From a virus, in the IMG/VR virus record IMGVR_UViG_3300034356_000878, positions 1 to 24,194 of that record: a stretch of 24,194 nucleotides of DNA; one strand, written 5' to 3'. A program made the translations under genes and the position numbers. Of the stretch, positions 11,542-18,929 are shown piece by piece. Under the pieces are notes generated by a model. That model was not told the origin of the DNA. It saw nothing but the letters and a program-made list of their open reading frames with translations, and ran no database searches. Position 1 is the stretch's first letter. Every line of letters starts with the position of its first letter.

Positions 11542-14270
11542 GCTGCTACCACCTTTGCGCGTCTAATTGCCTGGAATAGTGCTTGTTCTGCGTCAATTGA
11601 CTGGTTTGGTGCTGCGTTGTAAACAATTGTTGGACTGTTAGAACCAGCAACCATTGCCTGGAAGTCCTTTAGTGGGGTCACCACTTCTGGACCTGCTTCA
11701 CCAATTAGCCCCAATGTCGGTTTGGTAACAAAGCCACCGTTAGCAAAGGCTGGGATAACAATACCGTTCAATTGCTTGTTGGCAGAAGAAACCGCAGTTT
11801 TAGCCGTGTTCAACTTAGCCAAAGCGTTCTTTGCAGCCGTCGAATTCTTTCCAGACTTCTTCACAGCGGCGTCGTAAGCAGCCTGGGCAGTCTTTGCAGC
11901 AACCTTAGCGTCTGCAACCTTCTGTTCTGCGGCAGCCTGGGCAGCACCTGCACTAATAATAGCAGCAATGCGGCTTGCGAATTCGTCAGCAACACGCGCC
12001 ATAACAGCACTAAGGGTTGCTTCCTGCGAAACAAGACCGTCCACAACAGACTGGGCAAAAGCAATACCCTGGTCGAACAACACGCCACCCACCTGGGTAG
12101 CCAAAGCGACAGCCTGGGCGTTTGCTTCATTAGCCAGAACATTCAGTGCGTCAACCGCACCCTGCCCGCCTTCAATAATTGACTTAGCAAAGTCAACCGC
12201 GCCTGCTTCAACAATTTGACGGTAAAGGTCTTTATTCAGACCCATTTGCTGCAACTTGGCAGAAACAACCGCTAGTTCTTTAGCCTTAGCAACACGATCC
12301 TGCAATTGCTTGATAGCGTCAGCCGCAGTGGTCTTTTCGTCAATTGTGTAGCCTGCGCCAAACTTTTCAGAAATAGACTTTAGGAAGTCAGCCTTTTCCT
12401 GCAAACGGTCAGCCAGGTCGTCCTGGGCTTTTTCCAGTTTCGCAACAATAGCGTCGTGTTCCTTAGCCAAACCTTGCAGTTGGGTGCTGTAAACCTTTAT
12501 TAGCGAATTGGCAGCATTTGCGCTTTTCTTCGAAATGTCTTTGTTCCAAAGTGCGTCGTCAACCCAGGAAGCGACCTTTTCCATAGTCGCCTTCACGCCT
12601 GCTTCGTCAGAAGTCAAGCCTTCAATAAGACCTTCAAGAATGTTCTTACCGAATTCGCGGAAGACCTTAGAAGGGGACTTGATACCCAGGGCAGCCTTGA
12701 AAGGTGCCACGATCCAGCCAGGCAACATATCTAGGAAGAACTTGCCAACGTTTTTCAGCAGGCTACCTGCGCCGTTGATTAGACCCTGGACAATGTTCTT
12801 ACCAAAGTTGAAAAGCATATTGGCGAAGCCGCTAATGGCTTTCAAAATTTTGCCAGGCAATTCAGTAAAGAATTTGACTATGTTCGTTATGCCAGTGCTA
12901 ACAAAAGAAACAATGTTGTTCCAGATAGTGCTAAAGAAGGAAACAATGTTGTTCCAGACCTGCACAAAGAACTGCCCAATTTTCTGCCAGTTCTGTCCGA
13001 TCCAGGCAACAAATTTGATAATAAGCCCGTAAATAGACCAGTCCATAAAGATACGGACAATGAAGTTCAAAGCGTCTTGGAAGAACTTACTAATGTTTTT
13101 CCAGGCTTCACCAAACCACTTGACTACGTTGTTCCAGGCTTCGGTCACCCACTTGGTCATTGCTGTCCAAGCGTCCTGGAAGAAAGTGGTCTTGGTTGCA
13201 AGTAGCACGATACCTGCGACCAGGGCAGCGACGCCCAGCACGATCCAGGTTAGTGGGTTAGCCAACAAAGCAGCCGTGAAAAGCCAAATACTGCTGGTGC
13301 TAATAGCCGTGGCGATAGCCTGGGCGTTTAGTGCAATGCTAAGAAGTGTGACTGTGCCAGCAAAAGCACCAATAACAGGACCGTAGTCCTTGAAGAAGTT
13401 GGTCAGGTTAGTGAACGCTGGAACCAGGACGTCATTAGCGAAGTGCGCCAAGTCAGTCATAACAGGAAGCAGACCTTGACCAATGTTGGTCTTTAGGTTT
13501 TCCATTTGTGCGTCCAGGATACGCTGCTGGTTAGCCAAGCCGTCGCTGGTGCGGGCAAAGTCGCCCTGCTGCACACTGGTCTGGTCCATAATTACGCCAT
13601 AAGAAGCCAGGACCTTCATTTGCGGGGTCAGGGCTTCCTTGGTGGTCTTGGTCAAACCAAGTTCCACAGCCTTCTGGCGAAGGGTGAAGTCGTCAAGCAA
13701 AACACCAAAGCGGCGAAGTGGTTCTGCTTCACCACGAAGACCAGCACCAAGCGCAAGAATTGCTTCTTCTGGGGTGCTGTTATTGAAACTGGCAAGGTCA
13801 GCAGCCAGGGTGGTCAACTTGGTAGAAAAGTCAACGTTCGCCTGTCCAGCCAAACCAGCAGACTTACCAAAAATACCAAAGGTTTTGGCAGCGTCTGTGG
13901 CAGCAATTGAAGACAAACCAATGTTCACTGCACCACTAGCAAACTTGCTAATTTCGGTAGAAGCGTCACCAAAAATTTGAATAGTTGCAGTGCCTGCTTC
14001 GTTCAAAGACGAAGCGTTAGTGATCGCGTCACCCAGGAAGTTCTTGACGTTTACCAGGGCGAAAGTGGCAGCCATACCAGCAACCATAGGACCAATGTAG
14101 GACTTTAGTTTGCTGCCAAAGCCTGTTGCCAAGCCGCCAGCCATTTGACCACCAGCAGCGTCACCTGCTGCGGCAACCTGTCCACCCAATTGGGTTTTTA
14201 GGTAGTTTTCAACTGCAACAGTGCCTGGAACAATGTTTACGAACGCCGTCGCTAATGCACTACTTGCCAT
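11535..14270 (-). CDS. Tape measure protein
   Basis: A 911-residue protein, the longest in the window. Features: an N-terminal Ala/Gly-rich region, APLRRFGVLLDDF-type helix (EPLRRFGVLLDDFTLRQKAVELGLT) typical of tape measures, a hydrophobic stretch around residues 300-365 (two or more membrane-type segments), Trp-rich repeats (WNNVVKWFGEAWKNISKFF, IWNNIVSF) at about 385-470, long coiled coil beyond 600, and the C-terminal FANGGFVTKPTLGLIGEAGPE motif frequent in tape measure proteins. It sets tail length and is ejected into the cell. At about 0.15 nm per residue the tail would be near 135 nm (inference). ATG 14270 overlaps the chaperone gene end by 11 bases. Confidence 0.95.
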   Translation of the reverse strand: MASSALATAFVNIVPGTVAVENYLKTQLGGQVAAAGDAAGGQMAGGLATGFGSKLKSYIGPMVAGMAATFALVNVKNFLGDAITNASSLNEAGTATIQIFGDASTEISKFASGAVNIGLSSIAATDAAKTFGIFGKSAGLAGQANVDFSTKLTTLAADLASFNNSTPEEAILALGAGLRGEAEPLRRFGVLLDDFTLRQKAVELGLTKTTKEALTPQMKVLASYGVIMDQTSVQQGDFARTSDGLANQQRILDAQMENLKTNIGQGLLPVMTDLAHFANDVLVPAFTNLTNFFKDYGPVIGAFAGTVTLLSIALNAQAIATAISTSSIWLFTAALLANPLTWIVLGVAALVAGIVLLATKTTFFQDAWTAMTKWVTEAWNNVVKWFGEAWKNISKFFQDALNFIVRIFMDWSIYGLIIKFVAWIGQNWQKIGQFFVQVWNNIVSFFSTIWNNIVSFVSTGITNIVKFFTELPGKILKAISGFANMLFNFGKNIVQGLINGAGSLLKNVGKFFLDMLPGWIVAPFKAALGIKSPSKVFREFGKNILEGLIEGLTSDEAGVKATMEKVASWVDDALWNKDISKKSANAANSLIKVYSTQLQGLAKEHDAIVAKLEKAQDDLADRLQEKADFLKSISEKFGAGYTIDEKTTAADAIKQLQDRVAKAKELAVVSAKLQQMGLNKDLYRQIVEAGAVDFAKSIIEGGQGAVDALNVLANEANAQAVALATQVGGVLFDQGIAFAQSVVDGLVSQEATLSAVMARVADEFASRIAAIISAGAAQAAAEQKVADAKVAAKTAQAAYDAAVKKSGKNSTAAKNALAKLNTAKTAVSSANKQLNGIVIPAFANGGFVTKPTLGLIGEAGPEVVTPLKDFQAMVAGSNSPTIVYNAAPNQSIDAEQALFQAIRRAKVVAAW

Positions 14271-14912
14271 TTTTGTCCTTCGGGTTCATTTGGGCTAGAC
14301 GAAGCAAAACTTCCGAATTGCTTTGTCGTTTTTTGCCACCAATTTTTTGGGTGTTTTCTTCCAGCCAAGGCGTTGGATACGGCTTTGGTTTGCTTTTGCT
14401 ATTCACAGCAGCAAGCAAGTCGTAAACGTGGGTTAGCACGATCCATTCGCGGTTTACTGGGTGCTTCCAGTCATTCACAACGGCTTGCAGCCAACTGTTC
14501 GTGTCTATTAGCAGCATTGCAATTAGAAGGGCTGCTTCCCGAAGGCTAACAGTGTCCCCAATTGCTTCAATACTTAGTTGGAACTTTGTCCTAAAGTCGT
14601 AGGCAAGTTCCGCGGGGTGGTCCTGGACATAAGCCAGAACCTTTAGGCTTCCCCCACGCCTGCCCCCTGGGTCCACGCTTCAAGGAACTGCTGGAATTCA
14701 GCCTGGTCCATAGCGTCAACGGCAGCAAGTTCTGCGCTGTCTTCACCCATTACAGTTTCCAGGATAATAAAAGCGGTGTCGCCTTCGTCCTTGCCCTTAC
14801 GTGCCTTGCGAATAACGCCAATAGGCAGCGCGGTGAACGCTGGAATGGTGAAGTCCTTGCCCTGGTGGGTGAAGGTAAAAGTCTTCTTTAGGTGGTCCTG
14901 TGGTGCAGTCAT
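14260..14912 (-). CDS. Tail assembly chaperone, long (frameshifted) form
   Basis: The second open frame (14676-14260) has no ribosome site, overlaps the end of the shorter chaperone frame and is in the -1 frame relative to it. A GGGGGAA heptamer (14655-14649), read as G-GGG-GAA and lying three bases before the TAA of the first frame, would allow a -1 slip. It would yield about 217 residues: 88 from the first frame, then SLKVLAYVQDHPAEL... to the end. This is the G/GT arrangement conserved in siphophages, in which the minor fusion form recruits tail tube subunits to the tape measure. The C-terminal part is helical and basic (KPKPYPTPWLEENTQKIGGKKR). Confidence 0.82.
14643..14912 (-). CDS. Tail assembly chaperone, short form
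   Basis: An 89-residue protein with an N-terminal beta region (KTFTFTHQGKDFTIPAFTALPIGVIRKARKG) and an acidic helical C-terminus (ETVMGEDSAELAAVDAMDQAEFQQFLEAW). This is typical of siphophage gpG-like chaperones that coat the tape measure before tube assembly. TAGGAACCGCATT precedes the ATG, so the AGGA is about eight bases upstream. It lies directly before the tape measure and after the major tail protein, the standard place. The last codons carry the slippery site for the longer form. Confidence 0.85.
   Translation of the reverse strand: MTAPQDHLKKTFTFTHQGKDFTIPAFTALPIGVIRKARKGKDEGDTAFIILETVMGEDSAELAAVDAMDQAEFQQFLEAWTQGAGVGEA
14649..14655 (-). promoter_or_regulatory. Probable -1 programmed frameshift site GGGGGAA
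   Basis: Read in the minus-strand frame as G-GGG-GAA: the P-site tRNA can re-pair GGG to GGG and the A-site tRNA GAA to GGA. The zero-frame TAA stop is at 14645-14643, giving the two-frame overlap needed. A second run, GGGGGCA, occurs at 14667-14661 and is a weaker alternative. Confidence 0.75.
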
Positions 14913-14923
14913 AATGCGGTTCC

Positions 14924-14984
14924 TAACGGTCTTAGCAGTCTAGCCTTGACGACTTTTGTTTTACGTCAAGGTTAGCGGTCTTAG
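14924..14984. repeat. Direct repeats flanking a hairpin before the chaperone gene
   Basis: TAACGGTCTTAG (14924-14935) and TAGCGGTCTTAG (14973-14984) match at 11 of 12 positions. Between them CCTTGAC (14944-14950) and GTCAAGG (14965-14971) form a perfect 7-bp stem. The arrangement lies in the 137-base gap between the major tail and chaperone genes. Confidence 0.5.
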
Positions 14985-14993
14985 GTGGTGAAA

Positions 14994-15032
14994 CCTGGCA
15001 GGGCAAGTGACCGCTTTACTCACCCTGCCAGG
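14994..15032 (-). terminator. Hairpin after the major tail gene (attenuator or partial terminator)
   Basis: A perfect 10-bp stem, CCTGGCAGGG (14994-15003) / CCCTGCCAGG (15023-15032), with a 19-base loop, 17 bases after the major tail gene stop. The minus-strand tail is only TTTCACC, so full termination is doubtful. It more likely protects the abundant tail-tube message or reduces readthrough into the tape measure region. Confidence 0.55.
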
Positions 15033-15049
15033 GGCTTTAGGGCGTCTTA

Positions 15050-15589
15050 CTAAGGAAGAACGCTTTCAAATTCGCTAAACATTACGTCAGCAACGCGTCC
15101 GTCCTTAGCGTAAGCAGTTACGGTAATGCCGTAAGCAATTGCTTCGCCGTTCTGGATCTGCTGCGCTTCAACGCTTAGGATCTCGCCAGTTGGAACGTAG
15201 TGGCGAATAGCCTTTGCACCGTCAACAACGTCAATGACGAACGACTTGCGTCCACCAGTGTTGGTTGGGTTTAGGGCAATTTTGCCACCGACCATAGTGC
15301 CACCAAAGTAGGCTTCCAAAACTTCCTGTGAAGTTTCCAAAAGCATAAACGAATAAGTAACAGTTCCTTCGGTTACTACTTCGCGCACTAGGTCAGCGTT
15401 CTGCCAAGCACGAATTTGGTTTGTTGACTTGTCGGTTGTGAAGGTAACGCCGTCAGCAGACACGTAGCCAAGTTCCTTGAACCCAGCGTTTAGTGAAGCA
15501 GTTGACGAAGTTGGTGCAGTTGTGGTGGTTGCACCGACATAAACCTTGCCAGTGATACCAACAACAACTTTATCGGCAGATAGTGCCAT
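15050..15589 (-). CDS. Major tail (tube) protein
   Basis: A 179-residue protein: the N-terminus MALSADKVVVGITGKVYVG is followed by small Thr/Ala-rich turns (TTTTAPTSSTASLN), then FKELGYVSADGVTFTTDKST, EGTVTYSFMLLETSQEVLEAYFG and a C-terminal beta strand region. This is the usual pattern of siphovirus tube subunits, which stack as hexameric rings. The gene sits between the tail terminator and the chaperone pair. It has its own leader (15590-15650) with three inverted repeats and strong RBS AAAGGA, and is followed by a hairpin, consistent with high-level expression. Confidence 0.88.
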   Translation of the reverse strand: MALSADKVVVGITGKVYVGATTTTAPTSSTASLNAGFKELGYVSADGVTFTTDKSTNQIRAWQNADLVREVVTEGTVTYSFMLLETSQEVLEAYFGGTMVGGKIALNPTNTGGRKSFVIDVVDGAKAIRHYVPTGEILSVEAQQIQNGEAIAYGITVTAYAKDGRVADVMFSEFESVLP

Positions 15590-15599
15590 AGTTGTTTTT

Positions 15600-15649
15600 C
15601 CTTTCGAAAGGGTGGTTGCCCATTAGGGCGGTTTTCTGCGGTGCAGAAA
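15600..15649 (-). promoter_or_regulatory. Structured leader of the major tail gene
   Basis: Three inverted repeats lie in series: TTTCTGC-GGT-GCAGAAA (15633-15649), GCCC-ATTA-GGGC (15618-15629 approx.) and CCTTTCGAAAGG (15600-15611), a perfect 12-base palindrome that contains the ribosome-binding AAAGG of the tail gene. The second is embedded in an 18-base element, GGTTGCCCATTAGGGCGG (15614-15631), also found with different spacer bases at 23996-24013. Confidence 0.5.
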
Positions 15650-15650
15650 C

Positions 15651-16058
15651 TTATGCGTTTAGATCTGTGCCTTTTACGGACAGACCAATGTCCAGGTAAC
15701 GCTTTTCCTGGGTGCCGTCTTCAGACACACGCACAGGTCCAAGTCGGACTTCTGCGCGTTTTATTTCGTCACCAGTGCAGCCCCGAATTAGGGCTTCTAC
15801 TAGCAGCGAAAGACTGTTTGCGGTGCCATAGTCGTTTGCATAAACTTCCAGGGTCACGCTTGCGGTTTTTAGGACATAGTCACGTTCCGCGTTGTAAGCC
15901 GCTGTAACGACCACTTCCTTGGCGGGCTGGGCTTCGTCTGGTTGTGCCTTTTTAGTGGCTACACGGACGTTCTGCGCCGTTACAGACCCATTTGCGACCA
16001 GGGCAGCCTTCAAGTATGCGACCAGGGTCTTTTCAATGTCTGGAAAAATTACTGCCAT
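15651..16058 (-). CDS. Tail terminator protein
   Basis: A 135-residue protein: IFPDIEKTLVAYLKAAL at the N-terminus, a central strand VVVTAAYNAERDYVLKTASVTLEVYA, and a helix SLSLLVEALIRGC. Such alpha/beta proteins of 120-150 residues in this genome position cap the tail tube and attach it to the neck. It follows the gp10-like neck gene by two bases and precedes the major tail gene. Assignment rests mainly on size, fold pattern and order. Confidence 0.75.
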   Translation of the reverse strand: MAVIFPDIEKTLVAYLKAALVANGSVTAQNVRVATKKAQPDEAQPAKEVVVTAAYNAERDYVLKTASVTLEVYANDYGTANSLSLLVEALIRGCTGDEIKRAEVRLGPVRVSEDGTQEKRYLDIGLSVKGTDLNA

Positions 16059-16060
16059 TG

Positions 16061-16402
16061 CTAACCCCGTCTAGTAAACCTATAAAGTGCAGCCCGCAGG
16101 TGGGCTACGCCGTCACGCTTCATAGTGTGAAAGTGTGCGGCTAAGAATGTTTTCGTGTCTGCATTGCTAACAACGTTTACGCGGGGACGTTTGCCGCCGC
16201 GACCTTCCCACTGGACACTAAACCCAGCGTCAGCATAACCAGAAATACGCCCACCACTGCCTTCTTCAGCACGATCAGCAGTTGCCTGGGCTTCCGCAGC
16301 AACACTAGAAGCAACGCCAACAAGTTGTGCGCGAATTGCTGGGTTACTTCTTAGGAAGTCCGCAATTCCTTCTTCGTGAACGGTTACGCGGACATTAGCC
16401 AT
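16061..16402 (-). CDS. HK97 gp10-like neck / head-tail joining protein
   Basis: A 113-residue basic protein. It starts MANVRVTVHEEGIADFLRSN, continues with an Ala-rich helix (VGVASSVAAEAQATADRAEEG) and the glycine-rich GGRISGYADAGFSVQWEGRGGKRPRV strand. It ends with a helix (HFHTMKRDGVAHLRAALYRF). This matches small gp10-type connector proteins placed before the tail terminator. The start codon overlaps the end of the preceding stopper gene by eight bases. An assembly-helper role is also possible. Confidence 0.75.
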   Translation of the reverse strand: MANVRVTVHEEGIADFLRSNPAIRAQLVGVASSVAAEAQATADRAEEGSGGRISGYADAGFSVQWEGRGGKRPRVNVVSNADTKTFLAAHFHTMKRDGVAHLRAALYRFTRRG

Positions 16403-16736
16403 TGCGTTTTCTCACGTTCACTACAACGCCAGCGTCTAAACCAAGCGGGTTTTCAGTTCCCCAGTCGTGCGCTTCGCCGTCCTTGACCCATTCAGTGTTC
16501 CGCACAACAAACCTGTCGCCTTCCATAACCTGGGTGCCATTAGGCAAGTAAAGGGTTATTGTCGCGTCTATCGGGTCGCGGTTTGGATCTACTGGTTCTG
16601 AAGTTGAACCGAAACCAATAAGCACGTTCTTCACAGTTACGGTGGTCACCGTGTGGGTTTTGTTGCCGTATTCGTCCACGCCGTTAGCAGCGCGTCGTTT
16701 GATTAGAACAGTTTCGTTTCCGCGGAAAAAGGACAC
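16395..16736 (-). CDS. Head-to-tail stopper (head closure) protein
   Basis: A 113-residue beta-rich protein: VLIKRRAANGVDEYGNKTHTVTTVTVKNVLIG (10-41), EPVDPNRDPIDATITLYLPNGT, GDRFVVRNTEWVKDG and a basic end. This is the beta-barrel pattern of gp16-type stoppers that close the portal channel after packaging. The start is GTG at 16736 with GGAAGA upstream, five bases after the connector gene stop. Confidence 0.75.
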   Translation of the reverse strand: MSFFRGNETVLIKRRAANGVDEYGNKTHTVTTVTVKNVLIGFGSTSEPVDPNRDPIDATITLYLPNGTQVMEGDRFVVRNTEWVKDGEAHDWGTENPLGLDAGVVVNVRKRNG

Positions 16737-16741
16737 AGTGT

Positions 16742-17203
16742 TTAGTCTTCCAGGTCGTCGCTACCGAAAGTTTGAAAACCTTCGTTGTAGCCGTTGCCAC
16801 TAAGCCAAATGTAGTCGCCGCCATTCGTGGCGTTTGGTGCAAGGTCAATTTCGAAAGCCTTGCCTGTTTGCTTAGGGGCTAACAAATTCTTTTCTTCGTC
16901 AGACAGCCAAATGTCGCTGCCAGCGGTGCCAAAGTTTCTGGCTTGACCGTAAGGACCTGTTTGCTGCTGCCAGTAGGTCAAGTTATCTGGGTTGCGTAGA
17001 ACACGCGACACCATACGAACTACGGCAATAGTCACGTTACGAACTGGCAAAGTGCCTGCCGTAATGCGGTCCTGGATCTTTGGGAATTCGGAAAGAATGA
17101 CGGCTTCGGCGTCAGCGATAAGTTCGCTAACCATTTCTTCGTCTGTTGGGACGTTGCTGCCAGCCCAGCGGCTGGTTACGTCAGTGAAAGTTGCCCAGGT
17201 CAT
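16742..17203 (-). CDS. Head-tail connector (adaptor) protein
   Basis: A 153-residue protein. Residues 1-75 are helical with the pattern FTDVTSRWAG...EEMVSELIADAEAVILSEFPKI...RNVTIAVVRMVSRVLRNP, typical of the Gp19/Gp15/Gp42-type connectors that dock to the portal. The acidic C-terminal half (SDIWLSDEEKNLLAPK, then DYIWLSGNGYNEG) is less conserved. GGAAGG precedes the ATG. It is the first gene after the major capsid gene and its hairpin. Confidence 0.82.
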   Translation of the reverse strand: MTWATFTDVTSRWAGSNVPTDEEMVSELIADAEAVILSEFPKIQDRITAGTLPVRNVTIAVVRMVSRVLRNPDNLTYWQQQTGPYGQARNFGTAGSDIWLSDEEKNLLAPKQTGKAFEIDLAPNATNGGDYIWLSGNGYNEGFQTFGSDDLED

Positions 17204-17236
17204 TGTCTGCCTTCCAAATAAAACTTAGGTGTGCCA

Positions 17237-17258
17237 GGGGGCAGCCGAAGCCGCCCCC
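17237..17258 (-). terminator. UUCG-capped hairpin after the major capsid gene
   Basis: On the minus strand, GGGGGC-GGC-TTCG-GCT-GCCCCC forms a nine-pair stem (one G-U) with a TTCG tetraloop, 19 bases after the capsid stop. There is no immediate U run (TGGCACACC, then TTTTATTT 14 bases on). It is probably a transcript stabiliser or partial terminator that gives high capsid and lower connector expression. Confidence 0.65.
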
Positions 17259-17277
17259 CAGCGGTGTCCTAGGGGGA

Positions 17278-18099
17278 CTATGCGCCTAGATACTTTACAA
17301 CGCCAGGTGCTTGAACAACCTTGGTGCCGTAAACGTTTAGACCACGAACAATGTCCGCAAAGCGGTCAGTTGCGCGAAGGCTTTCAACCTTGTCGATCTG
17401 TGAAACGAAAGCCACAGTTGCGCCGTGGTAACCAACTGCCACAGGCTTGGTTGCTTCAGCGAATAGTGGGGTTTCTAGGATAGTCATACCGTAAACGCGT
17501 CCGACCATACCGTTGCGAAGTTCTTCTGCGCCTAGACCAGAAACGCTGGTGCCTAGACCAGCAACAATAAGGTCTGCGAAAGCAGGGTTTACAGCAACGA
17601 AGCGGTCCGCAGCAGGGACCTTGTTCTTGGTCAACTGGGTGCGGATAGCGCGAAGGGCAGCAAGTGCCTTGTCGCCGCTGTCGATTACAACAGCACCTGC
17701 GCCAGTGTTTAGGTTGTTTCCTGCGCCAGAGATCATTCCTGCAAGAACAGCCTTTTCTGCGTCTTCGCCTAGGGCGCGACCAGCAGAAGCAACCCAAGCG
17801 TCGAAGGTTCCAGCAGCCTGGACTGCGTCAACGTCGTCAACGTAAACAGAAAATGCCTTTTCCTGGTCGATAAGAAGCGCAACAGTGGTGTCGTTTAGTG
17901 CTTCTGCCGAAACAGTGCGTCCAGCAAGTTTGTAGTCAACAATAGTTGGGGTGGTAGCACCGATAATGTTGACGGTGTTGCCCTTACGTGCGTCGCCGCT
18001 GTAAGTGGTGGTTAGGGTCGGGATAACGACCTGGTCCTTGGTGAAGGCAGTGGTAACGCCAGCCGCCCACACTTCTGGAATAAAGTTGTCGATTGCCAT
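17278..18099 (-). CDS. Major capsid protein (HK97 fold)
   Basis: A 273-residue protein. The N-terminus MAIDNFIPEVWAAGVTTAF resembles short-armed capsid proteins made with a separate scaffold. The spine helix region (FDAWVASAGRALGEDAEKAVLAGM, 99-122) and the A-domain-like C-terminus (GMVGRVYGMTILETPLF... and IVRGLNVYGTKVVQAPGVVKYL) fit the HK97 fold. There is no delta-domain extension or protease site that I can see, in keeping with the separate scaffold. AAAGG precedes the ATG. A strong hairpin follows the gene, as expected for the most abundant virion protein. Confidence 0.9.
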   Translation of the reverse strand: MAIDNFIPEVWAAGVTTAFTKDQVVIPTLTTTYSGDARKGNTVNIIGATTPTIVDYKLAGRTVSAEALNDTTVALLIDQEKAFSVYVDDVDAVQAAGTFDAWVASAGRALGEDAEKAVLAGMISGAGNNLNTGAGAVVIDSGDKALAALRAIRTQLTKNKVPAADRFVAVNPAFADLIVAGLGTSVSGLGAEELRNGMVGRVYGMTILETPLFAEATKPVAVGYHGATVAFVSQIDKVESLRATDRFADIVRGLNVYGTKVVQAPGVVKYLGA

Positions 18100-18130
18100 T
18101 TAGGTAACGACCTTTCTTTTCAGTAGTTTT

Positions 18131-18676
18131 TTAGTGGATACCCAAAATGTCGTTCAACCGTCCAGCAAGTTTTGCTTCCATAATCTGCGCTGGGGTCATT
18201 GTCTTTAGATCTTCTTTAGTCAATTGACCAATTGCAGCGGTAGCAGGTTTGCCCTGGTTGTCGTCTGGTTTTGGGGTTTTTGGTTTGGTCTGGTCCGCGA
18301 TAAGCGACAACAGTTTTTCTGCTGCTGCTTCTAGTTCTTCGCGTGAAGAACCAACAAGCAGGTCCAGCGCGGTAGAAGGAACACCCTTTTCGGTTGCTAC
18401 TTCGTAACGCAGTAGTTTGGCAGTAGCGTCAGCGGCTGCTGCCTGTGTGCTTGCCAATTGTTCCGCAAGTTTTTCATTTTCGGACTTTTGGTTTTGCTCA
18501 TACTCACGCCACTTGTCCGCCAGGGCTTTATCAGCCTGGGCGTCTTTCGCGCGTTGTTCCCACTTGCGGGCTTGCGCCTTCCAGTCAATTTCTTTAGCGT
18601 CGCCCTGCGGCATTGCTTCGGTGGTGTCTTGGACTTCTTCAGTGGTTTCAGTTGCAGTAACGTTTTCGTCACTCAT
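18131..18676 (-). CDS. Scaffolding protein
   Basis: A 181-residue, highly charged protein. The N-terminal 30 residues are acidic and Thr-rich. Residues 30-95 are a Lys/Glu/Gln/Ala coiled coil (KAQARKWEQRAKDAQADKAL...), followed by a helix (LLVGSSREELEAAAEKLLSLIA), a Pro/Lys linker and a C-terminal helix (AQIMEAKLAGRLNDILGIH) that probably docks to the capsid protein. Its place just before the capsid gene and its composition are those of phage scaffolds. AGGAAGGAA precedes the ATG at 18676. Confidence 0.88.
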   Translation of the reverse strand: MSDENVTATETTEEVQDTTEAMPQGDAKEIDWKAQARKWEQRAKDAQADKALADKWREYEQNQKSENEKLAEQLASTQAAAADATAKLLRYEVATEKGVPSTALDLLVGSSREELEAAAEKLLSLIADQTKPKTPKPDDNQGKPATAAIGQLTKEDLKTMTPAQIMEAKLAGRLNDILGIH

Positions 18677-18706
18677 TTGCGGTTCCTTCCTATGCAGGAA
18701 ATTGTC

Positions 18707-18742
18707 CAGCCGTGCGGCTGTCTTACCAGTGCTTTACTGGAA
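18707..18742 (-). repeat. Two hairpins in the scaffold leader
   Basis: CAGCCG-TG-CGGCTG (18707-18720) is a perfect 6+2+6 palindrome. CCAGT-GCTTT-ACTGG (about 18727-18741) is a five-bp stem next to it. Both lie in the 69-base gap before scaffold. The GCCG-TG-CGGC core recurs before the small terminase gene. Confidence 0.5.
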
Positions 18743-18745
18743 GTT

Positions 18746-18928
18746 TTACAGGTTTGGGTTAGCCCCAACCTTTTTTTCAACTGCCAGGATCAAGTCCTGT
18801 ATTTCAGTTGGTAAATTTTCAAAGTCTTTGGCGGCTTCGGCAACAACGACCAATTGGGTTTGTTGCTTCGGGGTCATTTTTAGCAGTTGCGTGACCCAGG
18901 CAATTCGGCGGGATAGTTCTGGTTTCAC
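18746..18928 (-). CDS. Hypothetical small helical head protein
   Basis: A 60-residue protein starting at GTG 18928, one base after the stop of the MuF gene, with AAGG upstream. It is predicted all-helical (RRIAWVTQLLKMTPKQQTQLVVVAEAAKDFENLP...) with no cysteines. I do not recognise the family. Its position between the MuF fusion and scaffold suggests a head-assembly accessory, or an immunity/control partner for the ADP-ribosyltransferase-like domain (both are inference). Confidence 0.65.
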   Translation of the reverse strand: MKPELSRRIAWVTQLLKMTPKQQTQLVVVAEAAKDFENLPTEIQDLILAVEKKVGANPNL

Positions 18929-18929
18929 T

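Noticed and set aside
14260-14676. An independently started second chaperone gene from GTG 14676
   Set aside because: The GTG lacks a ribosome site and the frame is explained better as the -1 frameshift extension of the first chaperone.
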